NCBI GenBank assembly: GCA_965653565.1
Contig: CBFHAI010000019.1
Coordinates: forward strand, 10,773-74,772
Source: JALCLA01 sp965653565
GTDB lineage: Bacteria; Pseudomonadota; Gammaproteobacteria; Xanthomonadales; Xanthomonadaceae
DNA length: 64,000 nucleotides
Reading direction: 5' to 3'
In this document: piece by piece, positions 17,599 to 26,926 of the stretch
How the letters are laid out: every line of letters begins with the position of its first letter
How positions within the stretch are numbered: the stretch's first letter is position 1
Translations under genes and position numbers: made by a program
Notes under the pieces: generated by a model
What the model saw: only the letters and a program-made list of their open reading frames with translations
The model's database searches: none
What the model was told of the DNA's origin: nothing

Positions 17599-18167
17599 GA
17601 TTCGAGCCGCTGCTTGAGCCAGGCGCGGGCGAAACGCAGGTCGCGATTCACGGTGGCGAGCGAAACTTCGAGCACTTGTGCGACTTCCTCCAGATCGAGC
17701 CCGACCAGATAATTGAGTTCGATCACGTCGGCCTTGCGCGGATCGCTTTCGCGCAGTTGCGTCAGCGCTTCGTACAGCGCCTCGGCGTCGCCGCCGTTTT
17801 CCGCCGCGACATCGTCGGCCGCGCCGAGCGTCACGCGCACCTGTCCGCCGCCGCGTTTGGCGCTCGATTGGCGGCGGCCGAGATCGTGCAGGATGTTGCG
17901 CATCGCCACCGCGACGGTCTTGAAGAAATGCACGCGATCCTGCCAGGCGACATCGGCATCGAGCAGGTTGATCACCAGTTCGTTCGCCAGTTCCGTCGGC
18001 TGCAGCATCGCCGGCCCGCCGTCGGTGCGCAGGCGGCGCGCCGCCAGCTGCCGGATGCGATCGTAGACCAGGGCCAGCACCGCCTCGGCGGCATGCACAT
18101 CGCCGCCGCTCCACGCTCGCAGCAGCGTGGTCAGCTGCTCGCGCCCGTTCGCGTCATCGCCCGTCAT
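17595..18167 (-). CDS. ECF-like RNA polymerase sigma factor (TIGR02999 / ECF43-like)
   Basis: A 190-residue sigma factor with a sigma-2 region (about 10-100, including LVYDRIRQLAARRLR and the FFKTVAVAMRNILHDLGRRQ segment) and a sigma-4 helix-turn-helix (about 140-188, GLDLEEVAQVLEVSLATVNR). The spacing and motifs match the TIGR02999 group. No anti-sigma factor gene is present. The next gene, overlapping by 4 bases, encodes a transmembrane Ser/Thr kinase, so control by phosphorylation is the likely mode. Its targets are unknown, but the secreted delta-60 protein upstream on the same strand is an obvious candidate. Confidence 0.88.
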   Translation of the reverse strand: MTGDDANGREQLTTLLRAWSGGDVHAAEAVLALVYDRIRQLAARRLRTDGGPAMLQPTELANELVINLLDADVAWQDRVHFFKTVAVAMRNILHDLGRRQSSAKRGGGQVRVTLGAADDVAAENGGDAEALYEALTQLRESDPRKADVIELNYLVGLDLEEVAQVLEVSLATVNRDLRFARAWLKQRLES

Positions 18168-18331
18168 CGTCCGTCTCCTAGGTCCCCCTGCCGATCATAC
18201 TTGCCGCAGGGCAGGCCGAACGACGATCGGCTCGCAGCTCGCCCCCCAAATGTGGGTGGCCGACGCGTGCGGTTCCCAGCATCGGCCCGCAGCCGGCGGC
18301 AACCCGACCGGGGCGATGGGCCCGGCGCTCA

Positions 18332-18586
18332 TCAGGTCAGCCGCAGGAAGGCGCGCAGTCGCGGATCGATGCCTTCCCGGCCGTCGGTCCGTTCGAACAA
18401 TTCGACCGCCAGTTCCAGCGCTTCGTCGTCCGATTCGCGTTGCGCGCGCGTCAACCGGTCGAGGCGGGCGCGCAGTTCGTCGAGCGACAGCGTCGCCGGC
18501 GCCAGGCGCAGGAACGGGATTGCCCGCGCGCCATTCATCGCGGGGAGCTTCGCCGCGTCGCGATCCCGTTGCCGGGATCGCACCAC
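18332..18586 (-). CDS. small hypothetical protein
   Basis: An 84-residue frame (or 68 residues from the ATG at 18536-18538) just 6 bases downstream of the delta-60 gene on the same strand. It has a helical, charged profile (DELRARLDRLTRAQRESDDEA) and no recognisable motif, signal peptide or membrane segment. The ribosome-binding site is weak. It may be a real gene in the delta-60/sigma/kinase run, or a chance open frame in high-G+C DNA. Confidence 0.4.
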   Translation of the reverse strand: MVRSRQRDRDAAKLPAMNGARAIPFLRLAPATLSLDELRARLDRLTRAQRESDDEALELAVELFERTDGREGIDPRLRAFLRLT

Positions 18587-18592
18587 TTCCGG

Positions 18593-21376
18593 TCAGCGTT
18601 CGAAACCATCGCCGAACACGTGCGCGCCGGCCACCGGACTCACGCGCAGTTGCACCGTGCCGATGACATCGTTGTAGTTGCGATCGCCGGGCCGCGTCGC
18701 TTCGATCGTACAGGTGCCGATCTCCAGCGCGGTGACCGTGGTGCCCGACACTTCGCACGTGATGGCGCCAGCCGAAACGCGATAAACGATGGTTTGCGCC
18801 GTGCTGCCGCCGGTCGCGCCGAGCGCGGCGGTCCCGCCGGGGACCAGCTCGGCGGGCGTGAGCGTGACGATCAACGCGGCCTGATCGGCCTTGTCGATGC
18901 CGACGGTTTGCGTTGTCTGCGGCGCCGCCTGGTAGCTGGCGTCGCCGGGCTGGTCGGCGGTGACGATGCAATCGCCGGCGCCGAGAATCGAAATCATGCC
19001 GCTCGCCGCGTCCACCGCACACACCCCTGGCGTCGCGCTGCCATAGCGCACGTCGAGGCCGCTGCTCGCCGTCGCCGACACGGCGCCCGCCGTGCCGCCG
19101 AACACGAAGCGGCCGGGGTTGGGCCCGAAGTTGATGACTTGCGCCAGGCGCGCGTCGAGCACCGCCAATGCATCGCGTGCTTCGCCGCCGATCTGCGCGA
19201 AGCGCCCGGCCACCGCCACCGATCCATCGGCGGTGAGGGCCAGCGAGAGCACGTCGTCATCCGGCGAGGGACTCCATGACGGATCGGCCTGCCCCGCGTT
19301 GGCGGTGGACAGCCGCGCCAGATTGGCGCGCGCGCCCCCGCCCAGTTCGGAGAAGTCGCCGCCGACGTAGAGCCGGCCGTTGCCGTCCAGCATCAGTGCA
19401 GTAACGACCGTGCCGACTTCCGAGGCCGGATTCCAGGCCGGATCGGCCGCGCCGGTGCCGGTTCCGGACAGCTTCGCCAGACCGAATCGGCCGGCACCGC
19501 CGATCATCGGAAAATCGCCGCCGGCGTAAACGTCGCCGGCCTGATCGACCGCCAGCGCCATCACCGAGTTGGCCGGCGCCGGATTCCAGTTCGCATCGCG
19601 CGCACCATCGGTGAGCGCGAACTTGCCGAGCAGGAATGGGCCGCCCAGGTAAACCGCATCGCGGCCGTCGAGCGCGATCACTTGAACCGTGGAGCCGGGC
19701 TGCGGACTCCAGGAATCGAGCGCGCCGGCGGACGTGAATCGCGCGACGCCATTGCGCGGCGAAGTGACCGCTCCGGCCGTGATGCGATTGAACTGCCCGC
19801 CGATATAGACATTGTCGGCCGCATCCGTCGTCAGCGCGAAAACCGGGCTGTCGGGTTGCGCGATCCAGGCTGGGTCGCGAGTACCGAGCGCGCCGGAAAG
19901 TTTGACCAGATGATCGCGGAGCGGGCCGTCGCCGAAGGAACCACCGGCATAAACATCGTCCTGGCTGTCGATCGCCAATGCATTGACGACGCCGTCGCCG
20001 ATGCCGGCTACCCAGCCGGTGTCGAGCGTGCCGTCGGCCCGCACGCGGACCAGATCGTGCAGCGGATAGCCGTCGGCGGTGAGGAAATCGCCGCCGACGA
20101 TCAAGGCTCCGTCCGACTGCGCCGCGACCGCCGTCACCGCGCCCGGCAACTCGGCATCGACGCGGTCGCCGAGCGCACCGGAGGCTTCGATGGTGGCGAA
20201 ACCGAGCCGCAGTTCGTCTTCGGCGCGCGTGAACGGGCCGCCGACGACGAGCATGTCGCCCGCCGGCCCGGGCACATCGATCGTCGCCGACACCAGCACT
20301 CCTTCCCAGGCGCCATCGAAGCGCGGGTGCCAGGAAGCGGCGACGCTGCCGTCGACCGACGACAACTTGGCAAGCCGGTGACGGGTGCTGGCGCCGATCG
20401 CCGAAAACGAACCACCGACATAGACATCGCCGTTGCCGTCGACCGCCACCGTGTTGATCTCGCCGTCGGGCGTGCCGGCGTTCCACGCGCCGATAGCCAG
20501 GCCGCTCGCGGTGTCGAGCTTCGCCACTTCCGAGCGCGCCTTGCCGCCGATGTTGTCGAACAGACCGACGACATACAGGGCATCGCCGTCGAGCACGAAT
20601 TGGTACGGGAATTTGTCCGGCGCCGGATTCCAGTTGGGATCGACGACCACGTTGCCGCCGGCGTCGCGCACCAGCTTCGCAGCGTTGCTCCGCGATACGC
20701 CGCCGATCGAATCGAACGAACCGCCGACATACAGCCCGCTGGCGTCGCTGGCCAGCGTGAGGATCGCATTGCTCGGCCCCACATCCGGAGCCGCCGCCCA
20801 TGCCGGATCGACGTTGCCGGTGCCGGAGGAGAGTTTCGTCAATCGGCGTGGCACCGGCGGCGTGGTGGTGACGGTGAACTGTCCGCCGCCGACGTAAACG
20901 CCGCCCGCGTCGGCCGCCATGGCGTAGACACTGCTGCCGTCGTCGAGCTGCGCCGTCCACGCGGGGTCGACGCTGCCGGCACCGGTGCCGGCGAGCTTGG
21001 CGAGACCGGTGCGCGGCTGGCCGTCGATCTCACCGAAATAGCCTGCGACGTAAACCGCGCCGTCCGGCGCGACCGCCATCGTCTGCACCGAATCGTTCGC
21101 CGAAGGCCGCCAGTCCGGATCGAGACTGCCATCGTTGCGCAGCCGCGCGAGATTGCCGCGCGGCTCGCCGTTGACCGATGTGAAGTTGCCACCGAACACC
21201 ACGCCGCCGTCCGGAAGCCGTGCAATCGCGTGCACTTCGCCCGCAACCTTGAGCCGCAGATCGGGATTCGCGCGTGGCGCGGGCGCCTGCGCCATCGCGC
21301 CGGCGGCGCACAGCAGCAATGCTGTCGCGAACGACGAACGCAGCGCCGCCGGCAACACGGAAAACACGGTATTCAT
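18593..21376 (-). CDS. secreted delta-60-repeat protein with C-terminal FGDGFE tag
   Basis: A 927-residue protein with a signal peptide (about 1-31, ending GAMAQA). It is followed by many tandem delta-60 repeats of roughly 55-60 residues, each with a YVGG-F/G-x-F-x-x-I-G-G type turn and a L-x-G-x-x-DP-x-W segment, consistent with a beta-propeller or superhelix. Residues about 780-910 look like MBG/Big-type immunoglobulin-like domains (FGPNPGRFVFGGTA; CIVTADQPGDASYQAAP). The protein ends in HVFGDGFER, one of three similar tails in this window. The ATG is at 21374-21376; an upstream extension of the frame is not coding-like. It is predicted to be surface or extracellular and lies upstream of the sigma/kinase pair on the same strand. 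Confidence 0.85.
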   Translation of the reverse strand: MNTVFSVLPAALRSSFATALLLCAAGAMAQAPAPRANPDLRLKVAGEVHAIARLPDGGVVFGGNFTSVNGEPRGNLARLRNDGSLDPDWRPSANDSVQTMAVAPDGAVYVAGYFGEIDGQPRTGLAKLAGTGAGSVDPAWTAQLDDGSSVYAMAADAGGVYVGGGQFTVTTTPPVPRRLTKLSSGTGNVDPAWAAAPDVGPSNAILTLASDASGLYVGGSFDSIGGVSRSNAAKLVRDAGGNVVVDPNWNPAPDKFPYQFVLDGDALYVVGLFDNIGGKARSEVAKLDTASGLAIGAWNAGTPDGEINTVAVDGNGDVYVGGSFSAIGASTRHRLAKLSSVDGSVAASWHPRFDGAWEGVLVSATIDVPGPAGDMLVVGGPFTRAEDELRLGFATIEASGALGDRVDAELPGAVTAVAAQSDGALIVGGDFLTADGYPLHDLVRVRADGTLDTGWVAGIGDGVVNALAIDSQDDVYAGGSFGDGPLRDHLVKLSGALGTRDPAWIAQPDSPVFALTTDAADNVYIGGQFNRITAGAVTSPRNGVARFTSAGALDSWSPQPGSTVQVIALDGRDAVYLGGPFLLGKFALTDGARDANWNPAPANSVMALAVDQAGDVYAGGDFPMIGGAGRFGLAKLSGTGTGAADPAWNPASEVGTVVTALMLDGNGRLYVGGDFSELGGGARANLARLSTANAGQADPSWSPSPDDDVLSLALTADGSVAVAGRFAQIGGEARDALAVLDARLAQVINFGPNPGRFVFGGTAGAVSATASSGLDVRYGSATPGVCAVDAASGMISILGAGDCIVTADQPGDASYQAAPQTTQTVGIDKADQAALIVTLTPAELVPGGTAALGATGGSTAQTIVYRVSAGAITCEVSGTTVTALEIGTCTIEATRPGDRNYNDVIGTVQLRVSPVAGAHVFGDGFER

Positions 21377-21513
21377 GCGGGGGTTCCTGAAAACTTGCGC
21401 GGTTGTTGCGCCAGAGAGATTCGCTTGCCGACATGGCGATCGCTCGGCGTCACCGGCATGGCGTGGAAGATGTCGATCGAAACCGGTATCCCGACGCAGG
21501 ACGGCGCCGCCGC

Positions 21514-23892
21514 TCACCCGTGTTCGCCTTCCTGCAACCGCTTCGCCGAAGCCAGCCGATCGAACAGGCTGACCAGCGTGCGCTCCGCCGTCGCATCGCC
21601 CGTGCAGCGCACCAGCGTGCCGTTGGCGAGCATGCTCGCGACACGGCTGGCCGGCAGTTCGAGCGCTTTCACGCCGGCCTGGTTGACGAATACATGCCAG
21701 CCGCTCGAGACACCGCGCCAGCACAGTTTCAGACGCGTCGCGGGTTGATCGGGCGTGTGCAGGTCGACGAGTTGGCCGACTTCGAGCGGGGTGTTGTCGG
21801 GTTGTGGCGGGGGTGGTGCGTCGGGAATCGGGAGATGGGAGCCGGGAGAAGGACGCGCGGTGTCTTCGATGCGTCTGGCGTCGACGCCGGTTTCGTAGTC
21901 GGCGGCTTCGTCCGCTGCAGTCGATCGCGAGGCTCGATCGCGACTGTCAGCCGCCGTGACTTCGTACGGCACAGCGGCGAATGCGCGCGGCGCCGTGTCG
22001 ATATCGTGCCCACCGCCGACGATCACGAAGGCCGGATCGCCGATCTCCGCCTCGGTCGCATCGACGATCAGCCGCGTCAGGCTGCGCCAGACGTCCATCA
22101 TCTGCTGCGCCGAATAGCCGACCAGTTCGAGTCCGTTGCGCAGATCGATCGCAGTGGAGGCCAGCTGATGCATCGCCTGCTGCGCACGCGCCGGTCGGCA
22201 CGAAGGCAAGGTCGCCCAGTTGCCGAACGCCAAGCGAAGACTCGTCGCCACCGCGGCGGCATTGCGGAATTCGACGGCATCGGCGCCATGACGCAATGCC
22301 ACCAGCACCATGTACTGGGCCCACGGCCGACGCAGCAACTCGTGCACCAGCGGCGGCAGTTCGCCGTGCGCCAGTTCGCGGCCGATGTGCTCGGCCACCG
22401 TCTGCCAGGCGAGTTGCAGCCGTTCGCGATTTTCGGCGGAATCGTCGGCATCGATATCGCGCAGCAATTCGAGCGAACGCACGCGCTCGTGGTTGCGCTG
22501 CAACACCTCGAGGATTTCGACGAACACCGCCGGGCTGTCGCCGTAATGCACGAGTACGTCGGCGATCGCGGTGCGACAGCAGGCCAGCATGCGCACGCCG
22601 CGCGGCGTGCCGGGGCCGAATTCGAGCGCGCCGCGCACCAGCGCTTCGAGCAATTGACGCGCGGCGCTGTCGCGGCGCAGCAGCAGCTGGCGATCGTCCA
22701 GCGTCAGGCGCAGGAAAGGAATGCGCAGTTTGAACAGATCCGGCACCAGCTGCGGCGGGAAATCCGCATCGGCGACGAGCAATTCGAACAGGGTCTCGAC
22801 CAGATCGGCGACCGCCAGATCGGTTTCTGACAACACGCGATCCTGTCCGCGCAATGCGTTGGCGCTACGCAGGGCGGCTTCCACCAAGGCAGCCAGCGGC
22901 GCCGGCGCGTCTTGTTCGTCGCCGCGCGTATTCTTCTGCGCCGCCTGCAGCAGGATCAGCGCGCGCACCAGCTGTTCGCGGGTCCAGTGCGGCTGCGCCG
23001 CGCTGCGCCGCGCCTGCGCCTTGCCGGCGAGCAGTTGCAATGCCGCGGCGAGCAGGTCGGAACGTGCGATCGAAGCCGACAATTTGCCATGCTGCGCTTC
23101 TTCCGCCATCGCCGCCGGCGACAAGCTTGCATTCGACGGTGCGTCGCTCTGGGCCGGCAGCGATTTATCGCCGCGGCTCACCGACAATGCGAACTCCGCA
23201 TCCTGCGCGCCCAGCATCTGCACGCATTCGCGGTAGGTTTCCGGCAACCCGCCCAGCATCTGCGCATGCAGCGCGCGCAGCAGCACCACGCGCACTTCGG
23301 CTTCCAGCGACACCGCGGACACCGTCTGCAGATAGGCATCGAGCACCGGGCGCGGACCGATGACGCTCGCCACCCGATCGATCCGGGTTTCGTCGCCCGG
23401 CCCGAGCGCCCGCGCCAGCACCACCAGCGCCGGACGCGCGATGGCGTCGACCTGCGCCACGAAGGTCGCGCACAGCAACTCCTGTTCGAGATCTTCTTCG
23501 CACATCATGCGCAGCGCCCGCGGTTTGCGGCCGGCATCCGGTTTCGCCGTGGGCATCGCGGCGATGTGCGCCGCCACGCGCGTGACGAATTCGGCGCGCA
23601 ATTGCGCTTCGCAGGCCTTCAGCGTCCGCAGGCTGCGATACACGGCGAGCCGCACAGCCTTGCTCGAGCGCAGCATTTCGCCGTCATCGGCGAGCAGTTC
23701 CAGCGCCTGTTCGTGCGCCTGCCGGCACAATCGGTCCAGATGCCGGCGCATCACCGACGTGAGCATCCCGAGCCGCGCCGGCGAGGCGAACTGGGTCGCT
23801 TCGCTTTCGCCATTGCCGGCGACCAGATCGGCGGATGAAACGTCGCCCGCTGCGGTCGGCGAGGAGAAATGCGACTGATCGAGCGGGTTCAT
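21514..23892 (-). CDS. DUF1631 family protein
   Basis: A 792-residue, mostly helical, predicted cytoplasmic protein of the DUF1631 family. It has the conserved early segment LDRLCRQAHEQALELLADDGEM and the ELLVADADFPPQLVPDLFKLRIPFLR segment in the middle. A small C-terminal domain (about 705-785; RLKLCWRGVSSGWHVFVNQ) resembles a PilZ fold but lacks an obvious RxxxR c-di-GMP-binding motif. The ATG (23890-23892) overlaps the stop of the upstream gene (ATGA). It is the last member of the long pilin/kinase run. Function is unknown. Confidence 0.82.
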   Translation of the reverse strand: MNPLDQSHFSSPTAAGDVSSADLVAGNGESEATQFASPARLGMLTSVMRRHLDRLCRQAHEQALELLADDGEMLRSSKAVRLAVYRSLRTLKACEAQLRAEFVTRVAAHIAAMPTAKPDAGRKPRALRMMCEEDLEQELLCATFVAQVDAIARPALVVLARALGPGDETRIDRVASVIGPRPVLDAYLQTVSAVSLEAEVRVVLLRALHAQMLGGLPETYRECVQMLGAQDAEFALSVSRGDKSLPAQSDAPSNASLSPAAMAEEAQHGKLSASIARSDLLAAALQLLAGKAQARRSAAQPHWTREQLVRALILLQAAQKNTRGDEQDAPAPLAALVEAALRSANALRGQDRVLSETDLAVADLVETLFELLVADADFPPQLVPDLFKLRIPFLRLTLDDRQLLLRRDSAARQLLEALVRGALEFGPGTPRGVRMLACCRTAIADVLVHYGDSPAVFVEILEVLQRNHERVRSLELLRDIDADDSAENRERLQLAWQTVAEHIGRELAHGELPPLVHELLRRPWAQYMVLVALRHGADAVEFRNAAAVATSLRLAFGNWATLPSCRPARAQQAMHQLASTAIDLRNGLELVGYSAQQMMDVWRSLTRLIVDATEAEIGDPAFVIVGGGHDIDTAPRAFAAVPYEVTAADSRDRASRSTAADEAADYETGVDARRIEDTARPSPGSHLPIPDAPPPPQPDNTPLEVGQLVDLHTPDQPATRLKLCWRGVSSGWHVFVNQAGVKALELPASRVASMLANGTLVRCTGDATAERTLVSLFDRLASAKRLQEGEHG

Positions 23893-24722
23893 GGTTTGAG
23901 CGGGCCGTGGCGTGGATCGGCGTGGAAGCAACTGGCGTACAGCGCCAGCAATTGGCTGCGTTGCAGCCGCGTATCGGCGAGTACTTCGTCGAGCACAGCG
24001 CTCTCGTCGTCGCCGCGTTCGGCCGCCACGCGCAGCCGCAGCAGCGCGAGGCGTTCGTCGCATTGCTCGGCGGTCATGCGGCGCAAGGGCCGGCCCCGTC
24101 GCAATGGACGCACGGCGCGCAGGCGCGTGGCCTCGCGCAGCAGGCGCACCGCGAACTGGCGGCGCTGCGCGACGGCCAGCGCAGTCTCGTCGGCGCGCAG
24201 CGCACCGCGCAGATAAAGCGCCAAGCGCACCAGCGGCAGGGTTTCACCGGCATTGGCGTGCATCCGGCGCAACCACGGTGCCTCGCTCGGTCCGGCGTCG
24301 CCGGTGGCGAAACGCAGCGCGATCCACTCGCCGCGGTTGCGTCCATGCAGCAGCGCCGCCATGCCCTCCGGCAGCACCAGCGTGTCGCCCGCCGACAGAT
24401 GCCGGGTGCCGTCGACGGTTTCGATCACGCACGGCGGCCGCGTCGCGATCACCAGCCACCACGACTCGGCGGTGGCGATCTGCAGCGCCGCCTCGCGCTT
24501 GCCTTCGTGCAGTTCCAGCGACGCGCTGCGGGCGTCCAGGTCGGTGACCACATCGCAGCCGCTGCGCGTGAACAGGGCCGCGGCAGGCAGATGCGGATTG
24601 CGGACGCGATGGTCTTCGTGCCGCGGCCGCGCCTGCGTCGGCACCTCGGCGGCCGGCGCGAACTCCAGCGGCGGCAGCGCGGCGCGGGCGCGGCGCGAGC
24701 CGGACAGACTCAATGCGGACAT
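23889..24722 (-). CDS. cupin-like protein with partial AraC-type C-terminus
   Basis: A 277-residue protein. The middle (about 75-140; WWLVIATRPPCVIETVDGTRHLSAG split over turns) looks like an AraC-type cupin sensor domain. The C-terminus contains one helix-turn-helix-like segment (LQRSQLLALYASCFHADPRHG). That segment aligns by eye with the first HTH of the AraC protein at 32073-33005, but the second HTH is missing and the protein stops at once. It may be a truncated AraC regulator that no longer binds DNA alone, or a ligand-binding partner of the adjacent kinase. It is coupled to DUF1631 by an ATGA overlap and starts 9 bases after the kinase gene ends. Confidence 0.55.
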   Translation of the reverse strand: MSALSLSGSRRARAALPPLEFAPAAEVPTQARPRHEDHRVRNPHLPAAALFTRSGCDVVTDLDARSASLELHEGKREAALQIATAESWWLVIATRPPCVIETVDGTRHLSAGDTLVLPEGMAALLHGRNRGEWIALRFATGDAGPSEAPWLRRMHANAGETLPLVRLALYLRGALRADETALAVAQRRQFAVRLLREATRLRAVRPLRRGRPLRRMTAEQCDERLALLRLRVAAERGDDESAVLDEVLADTRLQRSQLLALYASCFHADPRHGPLKP

Positions 24723-24731
24723 GCCGGTCTC

Positions 24732-26915
24732 CTACGGAATCGCAGCGGCAGTGGCGGTGATCCGCGGCGTGCTGCGCGCGCCTTCGGCGTTCGACGCCAA
24801 TATCGGCATCGCGATGACGCCGGCGTCGATCGGCGTCGCCTTGTTGGTCCATTTGCCGAGCAGGCGCGACAGCGTGCCGAGCTCGATCGGTTTGGCCAGG
24901 TGATCGTCCATGCCCGCTTCGAGGCAGCGCTCGCGATCGCCCGGCATCGCGTTCGCGGTGACCGCGAGCACCGGCATGCGCCGCAGACCGTTCTCACGCT
25001 CGTGCAGACGCTGCACGCGGGTTGCGGCGAAACCGTCGACGTCGGGCATCTGGCAATCCATCAGCACGATGTCGAATTCGGTGCGACGCATCAGATCGAT
25101 CGCTTCGCGTCCGCCGCTGGCCTGGGTGACCTTCGCGCCGAGTTTCTGCAGCGAAAGTTGGCCGGCGTAGCGATTGATCGCGATGTCGTCGACCAGCAGC
25201 ACGCGCAGTCCGTCGAAACGCTGCGACGGTTCGCGCGACAGGCGGATCTCGGGGCCGTCGGCGAGCGCCGCGGCGTCCGGCGTGCGATTGGAAATCAGGT
25301 CGCGCACCAGACGGTTGGCGGCCGCGTCGCGCAAGTCGCGCGAAGCCAGCACTACGCGTCCGCCGTGATCGCCGTCGATCAGGCCTTCGCTCGAATCGCC
25401 GAGCAGCAGCACGCGCATCTGCGAGAAGCATTCTTCGCTCAGCACCGGCCGCGTCAGCGATGCCGCGGTCTTGCTGGCCGACGCCAGGTCGATCACCAGC
25501 AGATTGGTCTGGCCGGAGGTACCTTGCGACGGTGACGCCGCCCGCAAGATCGACAGCGTCTCGTAGGCCGTGCCGACGCGCGTGGTGGTGAATTCGAGCG
25601 CGCTCAGGTTGCGCGTCCAGGTATCGGCCACGAACTCGTCGCGCGTCAACAGCAAGGCGTGCGCGGCAGCGGCGGACAGATTCACCGCCTCGCCGGCGGC
25701 ACGCAGCAGCGGCACCGTGAACCAGAACGTCGAGCCACGGCCGAGCGCCGAGTCGACGCCGATGCGTCCGCCCATCGCATCGATGATGCGCCGGCAGATC
25801 GCCAGACCCAGACCGGTGCCACCATGCGCGCGCGCCGTCGATGCATCGGCCTGCGAGAACGGCTGGAACAAGGTGGCGGCGGATTCCGGCGCAATGCCCG
25901 GCCCGGTGTCGCGCACCGCGACGCGCAGCGTGCGATAGGTGCGGTCTTCGGCCACCTGCGACACTTCGACGAACACTTCGCCGCGGGTGGTGAACTTGAT
26001 CGCGTTGCCGATCAGATTGGTCATCACTTGGCGCAGGCGCAGCGAATCGCCGCGCACCACCGGCGGCACCGAGCTGTCGACTTCCAGATGCAGGCGCAGC
26101 TGCTTGGCTTCCGCCGTGCGCTTCATCAGCGTGCAGACCGAACCGACCAGTTCGATCGGCCGCAGCGAGGCGGTTTCCAGCTGCAGCGCGCCGGCTTCGA
26201 GCTTGGAATAATCGAGCACGTCGTTGACGATGCGGCGCATTTCGCGCGCCGACTCGAAGGCCGCGGCGACCTGGTGGCGGATCTCCTCGTCGAGCGGCGC
26301 GGCCAGCACCAGTTCCAGGATCGGCAGGATGCCGTTGAGCGGGGTGCGGATTTCGTGGCTCATCGTGGCGAGGAACTCGCCCTTCGACAGCGCCGCCGCT
26401 TCCGCATCGCGCTTGGCCGACAGCAATTCGGATTCGCCAGCGCGCAGGCGTTCGACTTCGGCGGTGAGTTCCTTGATCTGCGTGCGCGCCAGGGTCGCCG
26501 CCAGTTCCGCGGCTTCGCGTTCGGCTGCGGGAATTTTCGCCTGCTCGTGCAGCACGACGAACTGCGCCGCGACACGGCGTTGCTGCACGAACGCCGCCGC
26601 GACCGCGCACGCAGCGCCGGCCAGCGCGCCGGCCGCGAGAAGATTGCCGCCCGAGACGAACAGCGACACCGCGGCGACGACCGCCATCAGCACCGCAGCG
26701 CCGGTGATGCAACCGTGATACAGCGTCGCGCGTTCGATCGCCGCGTGCGACGCCGCCGGCTTCGCAGGGCGGTTGTCGCCCGCCATTTGCGGGCGCGCGC
26801 CATCGCGAGCGCGGCGCGGCGGCATAGCCTGCGATCTGTCGGCACGCAACGGATGCGTCGAACCGATCGCGGGGTCGGGAAGAACCGAAGAAGGTAAATG
26901 TACCGGGGTATTCAT
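24732..26915 (-). CDS. hybrid sensor histidine kinase/response regulator
   Basis: A 727-residue paralogue of the kinase at 8365-10929. It has two adjacent membrane helices (about 66-110), a coiled coil, HisKA with H187 in SHEIRTPLNGI, and a HATPase domain with the full N/G1/G2 boxes. A receiver-like domain without a phospho-site and a C-terminal canonical receiver (LLVDD; phospho-acceptor D620 in VLMDCQMP) follow. Unlike the paralogue it has no Hpt domain, so an external Hpt protein would be needed to pass on the phosphate. It starts only 11 bases after the giant PilX-like gene, which suggests co-expression with the minor pilins. Confidence 0.88.
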   Translation of the reverse strand: MNTPVHLPSSVLPDPAIGSTHPLRADRSQAMPPRRARDGARPQMAGDNRPAKPAASHAAIERATLYHGCITGAAVLMAVVAAVSLFVSGGNLLAAGALAGAACAVAAAFVQQRRVAAQFVVLHEQAKIPAAEREAAELAATLARTQIKELTAEVERLRAGESELLSAKRDAEAAALSKGEFLATMSHEIRTPLNGILPILELVLAAPLDEEIRHQVAAAFESAREMRRIVNDVLDYSKLEAGALQLETASLRPIELVGSVCTLMKRTAEAKQLRLHLEVDSSVPPVVRGDSLRLRQVMTNLIGNAIKFTTRGEVFVEVSQVAEDRTYRTLRVAVRDTGPGIAPESAATLFQPFSQADASTARAHGGTGLGLAICRRIIDAMGGRIGVDSALGRGSTFWFTVPLLRAAGEAVNLSAAAAHALLLTRDEFVADTWTRNLSALEFTTTRVGTAYETLSILRAASPSQGTSGQTNLLVIDLASASKTAASLTRPVLSEECFSQMRVLLLGDSSEGLIDGDHGGRVVLASRDLRDAAANRLVRDLISNRTPDAAALADGPEIRLSREPSQRFDGLRVLLVDDIAINRYAGQLSLQKLGAKVTQASGGREAIDLMRRTEFDIVLMDCQMPDVDGFAATRVQRLHERENGLRRMPVLAVTANAMPGDRERCLEAGMDDHLAKPIELGTLSRLLGKWTNKATPIDAGVIAMPILASNAEGARSTPRITATAAAIP

Positions 26916-26926
26916 GCGGGCAGGAC

